A DNA stretch of 64,000 nucleotides, from positions 1-64,000 of the forward strand of contig CACYSA010000002.1 of NCBI GenBank assembly GCA_902777015.1, in the 5' to 3' direction. Below are positions 45,094 to 52,979 of this stretch, piece by piece. Position 1 is the first letter of the stretch. Every line of letters begins with the position of its first letter. The DNA is from an uncultured Erysipelotrichaceae bacterium (GTDB taxonomy: Bacteria; Bacillota_I; Bacilli_A; RFN20; CAG-826). Made by a program: the position numbers and the translations under genes. The notes beneath the pieces are model-generated. The model was not told the origin of the DNA, did no database searches, and was given only the letters and a program-made list of their open reading frames with translations.

Positions 45094-46248
45094 ATGAGAT
45101 CTGAACTTTATAAGAACATAATGACTTTATATTTTGTCGGCGAATTAAATTCCTATAACGCTGATGATATTGATAAAGAAATTGATGAAGCCTTTGCGGG
45201 CAAAACATTTGATACAGTTAATCTAGACTTCAGTGGATTAAAATACATCTCAAGTGCGGGTTTACGTGTCATCTTAAAAATTAAACAAAAATATCCTGAA
45301 ACTCACATTATTGAAGCGTCATTAGAAGTTTATGATGTTTTAAATATGACAGGCTTTACAAACATCATGGATGTTAAAAAAGCTTTAAAAGTCATTGATG
45401 TCAGTAATGCACAAGTGATTGGTGAAGGTTTCTTCTCCACAGTCTACCGCATTAATAAAGACACAATTGTTAAAGTCTTTAAGCGTACATCTGATGCTGG
45501 TCAAATCGAAAGAGAATTAAGATTAGCTAAACAAGCATTTGTCTTAGGTATTCCTACAGCGATCTCTTTTGATATCGTTAAAGCGGATGGTAAATTAGGT
45601 GTCCGTTTTGAAATGCTTGATTGTATTTCTTTAAAGAATGACTTTAAACAAAACCCAGATCAATATGACGCTCTATTAGAAAAATACGTACAATTATTAA
45701 AGAAGATTAATACAACAGATTGCATGGATTCTATCGTTCCTAATATCAAACAATTCTATTTAGAAAAAATAGAAGTTTGTAAACAAGCTCTTGAAGATAA
45801 ATATTATCAAAAGTGTTTAAAACTTCTTAATTCTATTCCTGAAAGAAACACATTCGTTCATGGTGATTGCCATTTCAAAAACATCATGGTTCAAGGGGAA
45901 GATTTCCTCTTGATTGATATGGATACATTATCACGTGGTCACCCAATTTTCGAATTGGCGGCTTTAAGAAGCCCATATGTTGCCTTTGAAGAAGATGAAC
46001 CAGGTAACTCTGAAAAGTTCTTAGATATGCCAGGTGAATTCTGCATGAAATTATATAACGATTTAGTTAATGGTTATTTTGGTAAAGACGATCCAATTGT
46101 TAAAGATAAGATTGCCATTATTTGTTACATCCACATGGTGTGGTGGACATTAACTAACCAAAAAGATAACGCTAAGAGACTCAATGGTTGTAAAGGTAGA
46201 TTAATCGCCCTCTTAGACCGTTATGATGATGTGGACATTGGTATTTAA
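45094..46248 (+). CDS. STAS-domain / phosphotransferase kinase fusion, copy 2
   Basis: 384 aa. The N-terminal STAS domain (about 1-100) has YISSAGLRVIL with Ser53/Ser54 as the likely phosphorylation site. The kinase-like part from about 105 has IGEGFFSTVYRI, IVKVFKR (Lys), FVHGDCHFKN (catalytic Asp) and LLIDMDTLSRGHP (metal Asp). It is collinear with the copy at 34861. The next gene, 2 nt downstream, encodes an RsbU-type phosphatase fused to an RsbW-type kinase, which supports a partner-switching role for the STAS part. Confidence 0.82.
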   Translation: MRSELYKNIMTLYFVGELNSYNADDIDKEIDEAFAGKTFDTVNLDFSGLKYISSAGLRVILKIKQKYPETHIIEASLEVYDVLNMTGFTNIMDVKKALKVIDVSNAQVIGEGFFSTVYRINKDTIVKVFKRTSDAGQIERELRLAKQAFVLGIPTAISFDIVKADGKLGVRFEMLDCISLKNDFKQNPDQYDALLEKYVQLLKKINTTDCMDSIVPNIKQFYLEKIEVCKQALEDKYYQKCLKLLNSIPERNTFVHGDCHFKNIMVQGEDFLLIDMDTLSRGHPIFELAALRSPYVAFEEDEPGNSEKFLDMPGEFCMKLYNDLVNGYFGKDDPIVKDKIAIICYIHMVWWTLTNQKDNAKRLNGCKGRLIALLDRYDDVDIGI

Positions 46249-46250
46249 TT

Positions 46251-48140
46251 ATGACTGAATTTGAACGCAATAAATATTTAGAAGCTTATTACGATAACGA
46301 AGCCGACGCTAATAAGCAGATGTCGTTTGCTAATGCTGCAGCGGCGGTCTATATGCTAGTCATTTGGATTTTTTATCTTTCTGGCTTCTTTAAAACTCAT
46401 AGTAACGTTACTGTTATTTTGATTAACATCTTCTTCCCACTTGGGATTCTAACTTTATTTACTCCTCTTCTTTACGCTTTTAAATTTAAACAAAAACTTA
46501 GAAAACCAGATTATAAATTCTTTGTTTTATTTTCATTTGTTTTTGTTATTGCGGTATTAAATGTCATTTTGCCTAAGCATTCCGCGATTGCGTGGGCATT
46601 ATGTATTTTAATGACTAACCATTATTACAATCCAAAGGTTGGTAAGGTAGTATTTGCTTCTGTTTTAATCGCTTCTTTAGGAGCGATGTTTGGTGGCATG
46701 TTTGTCGGTGAATTCGACGCTAACTTATTATTTGGCAACGAAGTTATGGAAAATATTAACACCCAAGAGATATTCGCTAATGGTCCAGCGGCTAGACTTG
46801 AGATGCTTAATAAACTATATGCCATGGGCAAAGGTTTCTTTGATTTAGACTATAACCGTTATTTAGGTAGTGTCGTGTTCTATTTCTTCCCACGTGCAGT
46901 CATTCTTGCCTTAGTTTATTTAGTTTCTAATGCTTTAAATAAACGTACACGTAAATTATTAGTTAGTGAAATTAATGTTAACAGTGAACAACAAAAAACT
47001 GCGACAGAATTAGATGTTGCTAAAGATATCCAATTAGCGACATTACCAACTGAAACAGTTACTTCTAAAGATATTGAAATTCAAGCTGAACTAAAAGCCG
47101 CTAAACAAGTCGGTGGTGACTTCTATGATTACTTTACTTTAGATGATAGCCACGTTGGTTTATTAATCGCTGACGTCTCTGGTAAAGGTATTCCAGCGGC
47201 GATGTTTATGATGAAAACAATTACATGTTTTAGAAATATCGCTAATATCAATAAGTCTCCAGCTGAAACTTTAAGAGAGGTCAATAGACTTATTAATAAA
47301 GGCAATGATAACAACATGTTTGTTACTGTCTTCTTTGCTATTGTGGACACTAAGAGTGGTTTAATGACATTCTCTAATGCTGGTCATAACCCTCCAATTA
47401 TTGGCCAACATCAACGTTATCAATTCTTAAAAACTAAACCAGGATTCGTTTTAGGACCAATGCCTGAAGCATTTGTGAGTGATGAACAATATCAATTACA
47501 AAATGGTGACACAATTACCTTATATACAGATGGTATTACTGAAGCGAGAAACGATAAGGGTGAATTCTATGGTGAAGAACGTTTAAAGCTCTTATTTAAT
47601 AAGCAAGAATATTCCTGCTTAGTGGAACTCCATCATTCCTTAAAAGATGATATTGAAAAGTTCGTCAACGGTGCCGATCAAGCGGATGATATGACATATC
47701 TTACTATGAAATATCATGGTGATAATTATCTATATGAAGAAAAGAGATTTAAAGGCACTAAAGAAAACCTCGCTCCAATGATTCAACTTATTTCTGATTT
47801 TGGTAAAAAGATGAATCTTGCGGATGCCTTTGTTAATAATCTCTGTGTTGTCGCTGATGAAATGTTATCTAACATTGTTAAATATGGTTACGCCGAATAT
47901 GTCGATGATATCTTTATTAGATTATTATTCAATGTTGATAAAAACGAATTTGTCTTAACTTTAATCGACCGTGGTGTGAAATTTAATCCATTTGAAGTTG
48001 ATAATAAACCAGTCAGTGGTGATGTCTCACAAATTAGAGAAGGTGGATTAGGTATCCTCATTGTTAAGCGCTTAATGACTGAATATGCTTATGACTATAT
48101 CAATCGTAAGAATATTGTCATACTTAAGAAAAAATTCTAA
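46251..48140 (+). CDS. membrane PP2C-type phosphatase (RsbU/SpoIIE) fused to anti-sigma-type ATPase (RsbW)
   Basis: 629 aa. Six membrane segments at about 25-235, a short coiled linker, then a PP2C/SpoIIE domain at about 255-455: QVGGDFYDYF and ADVSGKGIPAAMFM with metal Asp residues, AGHNPP, LYTDGITEARN and QADDMTYL. The last ~125 residues are a GHKL ATPase with VVADEMLSNIVKYGYAE (N box) and GGLGILIVKRLM (G box). The protein thus joins the dephosphorylating and phosphorylating arms of a STAS switch, with a membrane sensor. No sigma factor gene is near. Confidence 0.88.
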   Translation: MTEFERNKYLEAYYDNEADANKQMSFANAAAAVYMLVIWIFYLSGFFKTHSNVTVILINIFFPLGILTLFTPLLYAFKFKQKLRKPDYKFFVLFSFVFVIAVLNVILPKHSAIAWALCILMTNHYYNPKVGKVVFASVLIASLGAMFGGMFVGEFDANLLFGNEVMENINTQEIFANGPAARLEMLNKLYAMGKGFFDLDYNRYLGSVVFYFFPRAVILALVYLVSNALNKRTRKLLVSEINVNSEQQKTATELDVAKDIQLATLPTETVTSKDIEIQAELKAAKQVGGDFYDYFTLDDSHVGLLIADVSGKGIPAAMFMMKTITCFRNIANINKSPAETLREVNRLINKGNDNNMFVTVFFAIVDTKSGLMTFSNAGHNPPIIGQHQRYQFLKTKPGFVLGPMPEAFVSDEQYQLQNGDTITLYTDGITEARNDKGEFYGEERLKLLFNKQEYSCLVELHHSLKDDIEKFVNGADQADDMTYLTMKYHGDNYLYEEKRFKGTKENLAPMIQLISDFGKKMNLADAFVNNLCVVADEMLSNIVKYGYAEYVDDIFIRLLFNVDKNEFVLTLIDRGVKFNPFEVDNKPVSGDVSQIREGGLGILIVKRLMTEYAYDYINRKNIVILKKKF

Positions 48141-48161
48141 ATATTCGGACAAATGAGCATA

Positions 48162-48195
48162 AAGCCTCCTACTTAATATATAGGAGGTTTTTATT
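48162..48195 (+). terminator. intrinsic terminator
   Basis: AAGCCTCCTA (48162-48171) pairs with TAGGAGGTTT (48181-48190), followed by TTATTAT. Confidence 0.8.
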
Positions 48196-48206
48196 ATATG
48201 CGCATA

Positions 48207-48251
48207 TTGAAAAACATTAGAAATGTGTTTATAATGGTATCAATTGATACC
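48207..48251 (+). promoter_or_regulatory. promoter and palindromic operator of the toxin-antitoxin pair
   Basis: TTGAAA (48207-48212), 17-nt spacer, perfect TATAAT (48230-48235). The perfect 16-bp palindrome GGTATCAATTGATACC (48236-48251) lies directly after the -10 and covers the start of transcription, the expected place for autorepression by the HTH antitoxin. Confidence 0.7.
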
Positions 48252-48264
48252 TGTGATAGCTATT

Positions 48265-48600
48265 ATGAGTAATCGCAGATATTCTATCGAAGAAGTTTTG
48301 AAATTCTGCAAATCTAACGATATCTATATAGTCAATCGTAAAGATCGAAAGAACCAGCTATTCAAAGAAATGATGGGTCTAACTGAAGAAGATCTAATCA
48401 AAGAAATACGCAATTTGAGAAAAGAACATCTGTATAACGGGCCATTTCTTGATAGAGATGTTCCAAATAACTATCTTTACGAATTTCATAAGATGGTTCA
48501 TAACAAATGGTGTTATATCAAAATCACAATAGACGATAAAAGAATAGTGGTAGTTAGAGTCATTAGTTTTCATGAAAGTGAGGGAATCGCTTATGCTTGA
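48265..48600 (+). CDS. MqsR-like mRNA interferase toxin
   Basis: 111 aa from ATG 48265. Small single domain: RRYSIEEVLKFCKSNDIYIVNR, a central helix GLTEEDLIKEIRNL, then paired strands with WCYIKITIDDKRIVVVRVISFHES. Layout (toxin first, overlapping zinc/HTH antitoxin second) and the final strands are those of MqsR-type RelE-fold toxins that cut mRNA. The family call rests on context and pattern. Overlaps the antitoxin gene by 8 nt. Confidence 0.68.
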   Translation: MSNRRYSIEEVLKFCKSNDIYIVNRKDRKNQLFKEMMGLTEEDLIKEIRNLRKEHLYNGPFLDRDVPNNYLYEFHKMVHNKWCYIKITIDDKRIVVVRVISFHESEGIAYA

Positions 48601-49027
48601 TAAGAATAAAAAATATATTGGTTATTGTCCTAATGAAGGCGATTTTACTCCGGGAAAACTAGTTGAGGGTCTTTTAGAGCATCATGTTTGCGGCATAGAA
48701 GTTACCGCTACAACATATGATCTTGTTTGTGAAAACTGTGGTGCTCTTTTATCTTCACATGAGGTTGAACGGGAGAATGAAATAATTGTCTATGATTCAT
48801 ATAAAAAGATAGTGGGTTTATTGACTTCTATTGAAATAAAAAATATTCGAAACAAAAGAAAATGGAGTCAAAGACAATTAGCTAAGTTTCTTGATATTGG
48901 TGAAAAAGATATCACCCGTTACGAAAATGGCGCTATCCAAACTAGAAGCATAGATAACATGATACGTTTAGTTGATGATGACGTTACATTTGAGCGGATG
49001 TGTGTTTGCTTAAACAAAAACGTATAA
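48593..49027 (+). CDS. MqsA-like antitoxin with zinc-binding and Xre HTH domains
   Basis: 144 aa from ATG 48593, with GAGGGA upstream. The N-terminal half has a Cys pattern (YIGYCPNEGDF, HHVCGIEV, LVCENCGALL) suited to a structural zinc. The C-terminal HTH reads SIEIKNIRNKRKWSQRQLAKF then GEKDITRYENGAIQTRS, close to MqsA (the TRYENG segment follows its FSRYEKG). It neutralises the toxin and probably represses the pair through the palindrome at 48236-48251. Confidence 0.75.
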   Translation: MLDKNKKYIGYCPNEGDFTPGKLVEGLLEHHVCGIEVTATTYDLVCENCGALLSSHEVERENEIIVYDSYKKIVGLLTSIEIKNIRNKRKWSQRQLAKFLDIGEKDITRYENGAIQTRSIDNMIRLVDDDVTFERMCVCLNKNV

Positions 49028-49030
49028 AAT

Positions 49031-49049
49031 AAAGAGGCAGTGCCCCTTT
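49031..49049. terminator. weak hairpin between convergent genes
   Basis: AAAG-a-GGC pairs with GCC-c-CTTT around a short loop. It could end either transcript, but the stem is interrupted. Confidence 0.3.
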
Positions 49050-49071
49050 ATGATTGTTTGTTTACTATAAA

Positions 49072-51072
49072 TTATTCTTCTTTGAACATATCAGTGGATA
49101 AATATCTTTCACCAGTATCTGGTAATAAGACCACGATAGTTTTACCAGCGTTTTCTTTTCTTTGAGCGATAACAGTTGCCGCTTTAACGGCAGCGCCACT
49201 AGAGATACCGACTAATAAGCCTTCTTTTCTAGCTAATGTCTTACCTGTTTTGAAGGCATCTTCATTAGAAACGGTAATGATCTCATCGTAGATACTTGTA
49301 TCAAGAGTTTGAGGAACAAATCCCGCTCCGATACCTTGGATCTTATGTGGACCAGGTGTGCCTTTAGAAAGAACTGGAGAAGATTCTGGTTCAACGGCGA
49401 TAACTTTAATATCTGGATTTTGTTCTTTTAAATATTTACCAACACCAGATATTGTGCCACCAGTACCAACACCAGCCACGAAGATATCAACTCTACCACT
49501 TAATTGTTCAAAGATCTCTGGACCTGTTGTTAAGTAGTGGGCATTTGGATTAGCGGGGTTAGTGAATTGACTTGGAATCACGCTATTAGGATATTGTTTA
49601 TGTAATTCTTCCGCTTTAGCGATTGCCCCTTTCATACCTAATTTACCATCAGTTAAGACGAGCTCTGCGCCATAGGCTTTTAAAAGATTTCTTCTTTCAA
49701 TAGACATGGTTTCAGGCATGGTAATTATTAAGCGATAACCACGTGAAGCGGCCACCATTGATAAGCCAATGCCGGTATTACCACTTGTTGGTTCAATTAA
49801 GATTGTGTTCTTATTGATTAAGCCATCTTTTTCCGCTTTATCAATCATAGCTTTTGCGATTCTATCTTTGACAGAACCACCTGGATTGAAGGATTCTACT
49901 TTAGCGAGAATTCTTGCATCCAATTTTAAATCATTTTCGTAGTTTGTGAGCTCCACTAAAGGAGTTCTACCGACTGTTTCGTCGATGTGTTTATAAATCA
50001 TTTTCTTATGTGTCCTTTCAATGTCATTTAACTTGTTAACAAAACCATTTAATAATGGTTCAAACTTTGCACCGTACCAGTGATTCTTATCACTTTGGGT
50101 GTAGTTAATACATCGATAGACATAATCCGCTGCTAATTTAACGGATAAATATAAATCATGATTCTTCATGTATGAAGCAAGGAAGGAAGATGTGAAGATA
50201 TCACCTGTACCATGGATACCTTCGCCAATTTTATGGTGCTTATAATATTGGAAATGAATTCCATCATAGAAATAAACACCAGTTTGATTAGTCTTAAAAC
50301 TCACATCAGTTAAGATGATTTTTGCTTTGGTGTATTTATGTAATTCTTTTAATAATCTTTCAATATATTCTTTATCAAATTTATCAACATATTCGATACC
50401 TGTCATATAGCAGGCTTCTGTAATATTAGGTAAGATAATGTCCGCTTCTTTAATGAGGCTTCTCATTTTTAAAGCATAACTTTCATTGAAGACGGGATAT
50501 AGTTTGCCTTTATCGCCCATTGCTGGATCAACTACAATAAGAGTATTATCTTTTTTGCATTGACGTATGGCTTTAATAGTGAAATCGATTAAAGATTCAC
50601 TGCCTAAATAACCTGTATAAATAGCGTCGAATTTTAATTGTTCATTAAGCCAGTGCTTTAAGAATCTATCAAGTTCATCATCCATATCCTTAATTTGGAA
50701 ATTATTAAATCCAGATGTATGAGTGGATAAAATGGATGTTGGTAAAATCGCGGTTTCATAACCACAGGCACTTAAGATAGGTAATGCGACAGTAATAGAG
50801 CATTGACCAAAGCAAGAGATATCTTGAATAGTTAAAATCTTTTTATCTCTATTATCTAAACTTGGATGATCATTTGGTTCGAAGAATAATTCGTTAACAT
50901 TTAAAGCATATTTTTCCGCGAATAAAACAATCCTATCGTAGCTCATTTCTGATTCGCCTTTTTCAATTTTGCTAATCATTGATTTGTGCGTATAGCCTAA
51001 TGAGTCTGCGAGTTCTGATTGTGTGAGACCGTGTTTTAATCTGATTTTTTTAACTAGTGATCCAAATTTCAT
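49072..51072 (-). CDS. triple fusion: Xre HTH, pyridoxal kinase, cysteine synthase
   Basis: 666 aa from the ATG at 51072. Residues 1-65 are an Xre HTH ([20 protein letters not shown]). About 75-355 is a PdxK/PdxY-type pyridoxal/pyridoxamine kinase: [28 protein letters not shown] and the anion-hole [15 protein letters not shown] with catalytic Asp. From about 359 a complete O-acetylserine sulfhydrylase: [21 protein letters not shown] with the PLP Lys, [17 protein letters not shown] and VGISSGAAV. No stop or frame change interrupts the three. A PLP-making enzyme is thus joined to a PLP-dependent one under a DNA-binding domain. An SD-like AAAGGA lies 11 nt before the internal ATG at 50001, so cysteine synthase might also be made alone. 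Confidence 0.88.
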   Translation of the reverse strand: MKFGSLVKKIRLKHGLTQSELADSLGYTHKSMISKIEKGESEMSYDRIVLFAEKYALNVNELFFEPNDHPSLDNRDKKILTIQDISCFGQCSITVALPILSACGYETAILPTSILSTHTSGFNNFQIKDMDDELDRFLKHWLNEQLKFDAIYTGYLGSESLIDFTIKAIRQCKKDNTLIVVDPAMGDKGKLYPVFNESYALKMRSLIKEADIILPNITEACYMTGIEYVDKFDKEYIERLLKELHKYTKAKIILTDVSFKTNQTGVYFYDGIHFQYYKHHKIGEGIHGTGDIFTSSFLASYMKNHDLYLSVKLAADYVYRCINYTQSDKNHWYGAKFEPLLNGFVNKLNDIERTHKKMIYKHIDETVGRTPLVELTNYENDLKLDARILAKVESFNPGGSVKDRIAKAMIDKAEKDGLINKNTILIEPTSGNTGIGLSMVAASRGYRLIITMPETMSIERRNLLKAYGAELVLTDGKLGMKGAIAKAEELHKQYPNSVIPSQFTNPANPNAHYLTTGPEIFEQLSGRVDIFVAGVGTGGTISGVGKYLKEQNPDIKVIAVEPESSPVLSKGTPGPHKIQGIGAGFVPQTLDTSIYDEIITVSNEDAFKTGKTLARKEGLLVGISSGAAVKAATVIAQRKENAGKTIVVLLPDTGERYLSTDMFKEE

Positions 51073-51078
51073 GGCTGC

Positions 51079-51110
51079 ATTATAATACAAAAGTTGAATG
51101 ATACTCAACT
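51079..51110 (-). promoter_or_regulatory. promoter and inverted repeat of the triple-fusion gene
   Basis: Reading the minus strand: TTGAGT (51108-51103), 18 nt, TATAAT (51084-51079), 6 nt, ATG at 51072; no Shine-Dalgarno. An inverted repeat AGTTGA (51092-51097) / TCAACT (51105-51110) overlaps the -35 and spacer, a likely autoregulatory site for the HTH domain. Confidence 0.6.
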
Positions 51111-51141
51111 AAAATGCTTAATAGTTTGTAATAATATATTT

Positions 51142-51157
51142 TTAATTCAAGAATTAA
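51142..51157. promoter_or_regulatory. inverted repeat TTAATTC-AA-GAATTAA
   Basis: Perfect 7-bp arms upstream of the ABC exporter genes, with TATTAT at 51163-51168 about 8 nt before ATG 51177. The site could bind a regulator of the exporter. Confidence 0.4.
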
Positions 51158-51176
51158 GTTGCTATTATGATTATTG

Positions 51177-52979
51177 ATGATTAAAAAGGTTACTGATTCT
51201 TATAAACATAACGCCTTAACAATCGTGTTAGGTCCTTTCATTAAGATTATTGAAGCGGTATTTGATTTATTAATACCTCTATTTATGAAAGCGATTATTG
51301 ATTTAAATCAATATAGTGAGCCATCTAATATTCCAAATAAGATTTCTTCTAGTGTCGCTAGTTTTATTAGAATATTTAATCCTTCAGGCAACAATTTAAC
51401 CGATGCTTTAATGGGTGGATTAATTATTTTAGTGATGGGTATTTTAGGCTATGTCATCACAATGGTTAGTCAATATTTAGCCGCTTGCAGTGCAGTTAAT
51501 GTTGGAACAGAAGTAAGAAGCGCATTATATTCCAAATTGTTATCTCTATCTAAAAAAGAAAGAGAAGAAATTGGTCCTGCTAAATTATTAACAGTTATTA
51601 ATTCTGATACATATCAATTACAACATGGTGTTTTATTAGTGACTAGATTAATCGTTAGAGCGCCTTTCATTCTTTTAGGATCATTAATATTCTCATTTGT
51701 CTTAGATTGGCGAGTGGGTTTAGCCTTCACTGCGATTGTTCCAATTCTTTTCTTAGTTAATTATTTAGTTCTTAGAAAATCATCAAAAGGCTATGTTGAA
51801 ATTCAAAATGATTTAGATGATTTATCAAATAAGACCAATGAAACAAGTGATGGCAGTAGAGTCATAAGAGCGGCTAATCAAGAACAATATGAAAATAATG
51901 TTTTCGCTAATAAGACAAACGCATATCAAGATAAGGCAATCAAAGTTAATAAAATTAATTCTTTAATCAATCCTTTAACATTCGCGGTTACTTCTATTGT
52001 CTTAATCGTTATTATTCTTTTATTACAAAAATCATTATTCAGCGCGGATAACACTCAAATAGCTTCAACGATTATCGCTGAGATGGCTTATCTATCACAA
52101 ATCTTCTTTGTGGTCGTGCAGTTCTCACAAGTCATCATTGAAGTCGTTAAAGCTCACGTTTCTAGAAAAAGAATCGATAGTGTTCTTTTAACTGAACCAC
52201 ATATTGTAAGTGGTAATCAAACATCCTCTAATAAAGATGTTCCATTAATCAAATTCAATCACGTGTCATTTGGTTTTGATGAAAATAAGCTATTCTTAAA
52301 AGATTTAGATTTCCAAATTAGAAAAGGTGAAACATTTGGCATTATCGGTGGTACCGGTAGTGGTAAATCAACATTAATTAATTTAATTGAAAGATTTTAT
52401 GATACGAACGAAGGAGAGATTCTTTATAAGGGTATTCCTATTAAACAATATGATTTAAATGCTTTAAGAAATGATATTGGTTTAGTTAATCAAAAATCAT
52501 CATTGTTTAAAGGCACTATTAAATCAAATTATTTGATGAGTAAACCTACCGCTAATGATGAAGATATCATCAATGCTTTAAAAGCTGCTGAAGCTTATGA
52601 ATTTGTTAGTAAATATGATGATGATATTAATCATGTAGTCAATGAAGGTGGCACTAATTTTTCTGGTGGTCAAAGACAAAGATTATGTATTGGTCGCGCC
52701 ATAATTAGAAAACCAGAATTATTAATCTTAGATGACGCTACTAGCGCTTTAGATTTATTAACCGATAAAAGAGTCAGAGAAACAATTAATTCTTATAAAG
52801 AAATGACTAAAGTTATTGTCTCTCAACGAGTGGCCACTATTCAAAATGCTGATTATATTTTGGTTTTAGAAGGTGGACAAGTCGTTGGTCAAGGTAAACA
52901 TCAGGACTTATTAAATAACTGTCCAATCTATAAAGAAATTTACGAAACACAAATAAGAAAGGAAGAGCATGAAAACTAA
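51177..52979 (+). CDS. ABC exporter half-transporter, first subunit
   Basis: 600 aa. Six-helix exporter membrane domain (about 1-320) and ATPase domain (about 340-590): Walker A IIGGTGSGKST, Q-loop GLVNQKSSLF, signature FSGGQRQRLCIGR, Walker B LLILDDATSALD. The Asp after Walker B (DD instead of DE) marks a degenerate catalytic site, typical of one half of heterodimeric exporters such as TM287/288 and BmrCD. Its partner gene overlaps by 11 nt. Substrate unknown (drug or lipid). Confidence 0.9.
   Translation: MIKKVTDSYKHNALTIVLGPFIKIIEAVFDLLIPLFMKAIIDLNQYSEPSNIPNKISSSVASFIRIFNPSGNNLTDALMGGLIILVMGILGYVITMVSQYLAACSAVNVGTEVRSALYSKLLSLSKKEREEIGPAKLLTVINSDTYQLQHGVLLVTRLIVRAPFILLGSLIFSFVLDWRVGLAFTAIVPILFLVNYLVLRKSSKGYVEIQNDLDDLSNKTNETSDGSRVIRAANQEQYENNVFANKTNAYQDKAIKVNKINSLINPLTFAVTSIVLIVIILLLQKSLFSADNTQIASTIIAEMAYLSQIFFVVVQFSQVIIEVVKAHVSRKRIDSVLLTEPHIVSGNQTSSNKDVPLIKFNHVSFGFDENKLFLKDLDFQIRKGETFGIIGGTGSGKSTLINLIERFYDTNEGEILYKGIPIKQYDLNALRNDIGLVNQKSSLFKGTIKSNYLMSKPTANDEDIINALKAAEAYEFVSKYDDDINHVVNEGGTNFSGGQRQRLCIGRAIIRKPELLILDDATSALDLLTDKRVRETINSYKEMTKVIVSQRVATIQNADYILVLEGGQVVGQGKHQDLLNNCPIYKEIYETQIRKEEHEN

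Noticed and set aside
49060-49067. GTTTACTA near 49060 as another operator copy
   Set aside because: It lies between convergent genes, away from any promoter, and a single 8-mer is expected by chance in such AT-rich DNA.
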